Positions 63,923 to 64,000 of a stretch of DNA of 64,000 nucleotides are shown here, piece after piece (within the stretch, counting starts at the first letter, position 1; every line of letters begins with the position of its first letter). Source of the DNA: JBIOXB01 sp050732395. GTDB taxonomy: Bacteria; Zhuqueibacterota; Zhuqueibacteria; Zhuqueibacterales; Zhuqueibacteraceae. The position numbers were made by a program, and so were the translations under genes. The DNA lies in the NCBI GenBank assembly GCA_050732395.1, contig JBOHQX010000166.1, positions 20,272-84,271 of the forward strand. Reading direction: 5' to 3'. Below the pieces are notes generated by a model. The model did not search any database. It was not told the DNA's origin and worked only from the letters and a program-made list of their open reading frames with translations.

Positions 63923-64000
63923 TTTAATTTCCAGAAGGGCGGACAAGGCTAAGAATCCTGTAGTGGATAGAAAAACCCAACTGGTGAAGAACTTCATCAG

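Overview
The window looks like chromosome of a Gram-negative member of the FCB superphylum, most like candidate division KSB1, Calditrichota or Ignavibacteria-type lineages. This is inferred from three secreted proteins that end in the NYPNPF(N)-type C-terminal sorting domain of the type IX secretion system, from a fused LpxC-FabZ gene, and from a complete lipid A and BamA set. No rRNA or tRNA was seen, so the placement rests on protein features only.

Region 1 (about 1 to 26300, all on the minus strand, transcribed from 26284 towards 1) is one large surface-polysaccharide locus. It opens with a short Wza-like export protein and a Wzc-type tyrosine kinase. A sulfation module follows: two small sulfotransferases flanking an APS kinase, with four-base ATGA overlaps. 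After that come two SDR sugar epimerases, a flippase, a Wzy/WaaL-type polymerase or ligase, two GT4 glycosyltransferases, two more sulfotransferases, three alkaline-phosphatase-superfamily enzymes, an SGNH hydrolase, a secreted calcineurin-like phosphoesterase and two tandem secreted PHP-domain proteins. The content fits a sulfated, possibly phosphate-containing extracellular polymer whose trimming enzymes are made from the same operon.

Region 2 (26300 to 44600, minus strand) is mostly housekeeping and envelope biogenesis: a DUF2887 nuclease-like gene, lolA, ftsK, gcvT, an aminotransferase, rseP, dxr, a DUF6588-like beta-barrel protein, a LipM-like octanoyltransferase, then lpxA, lpxC/fabZ, lpxD, an OmpH/Skp chaperone and bamA. 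Several gaps hold REP-like or perfect palindromes.

Region 3 (44600 to 54950, plus strand) is an accessory island: a giant RHS/YD-repeat surface protein broken by two -1 frameshifts, one of them on a textbook T7 slippery heptamer just after the signal peptide. It ends in a lineage-specific 146-residue C-terminal domain, followed by a small polytopic membrane protein (candidate immunity), a decayed second copy of part of the RHS core, and another membrane protein that runs into uppS.

Region 4 (54700 to 64000) has uppS, a secreted subtilisin-like protease with a sorting domain, an M23 peptidase with a clear terminator, a Nudix hydrolase, and a two-gene unit: a frameshifted cupredoxin-like small protein and a CHAT caspase-like protease with a membrane anchor, TolB-like domain and TPRs. 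That CHAT unit and the RHS cassette are the strongest candidates for a conflict or signalling system.
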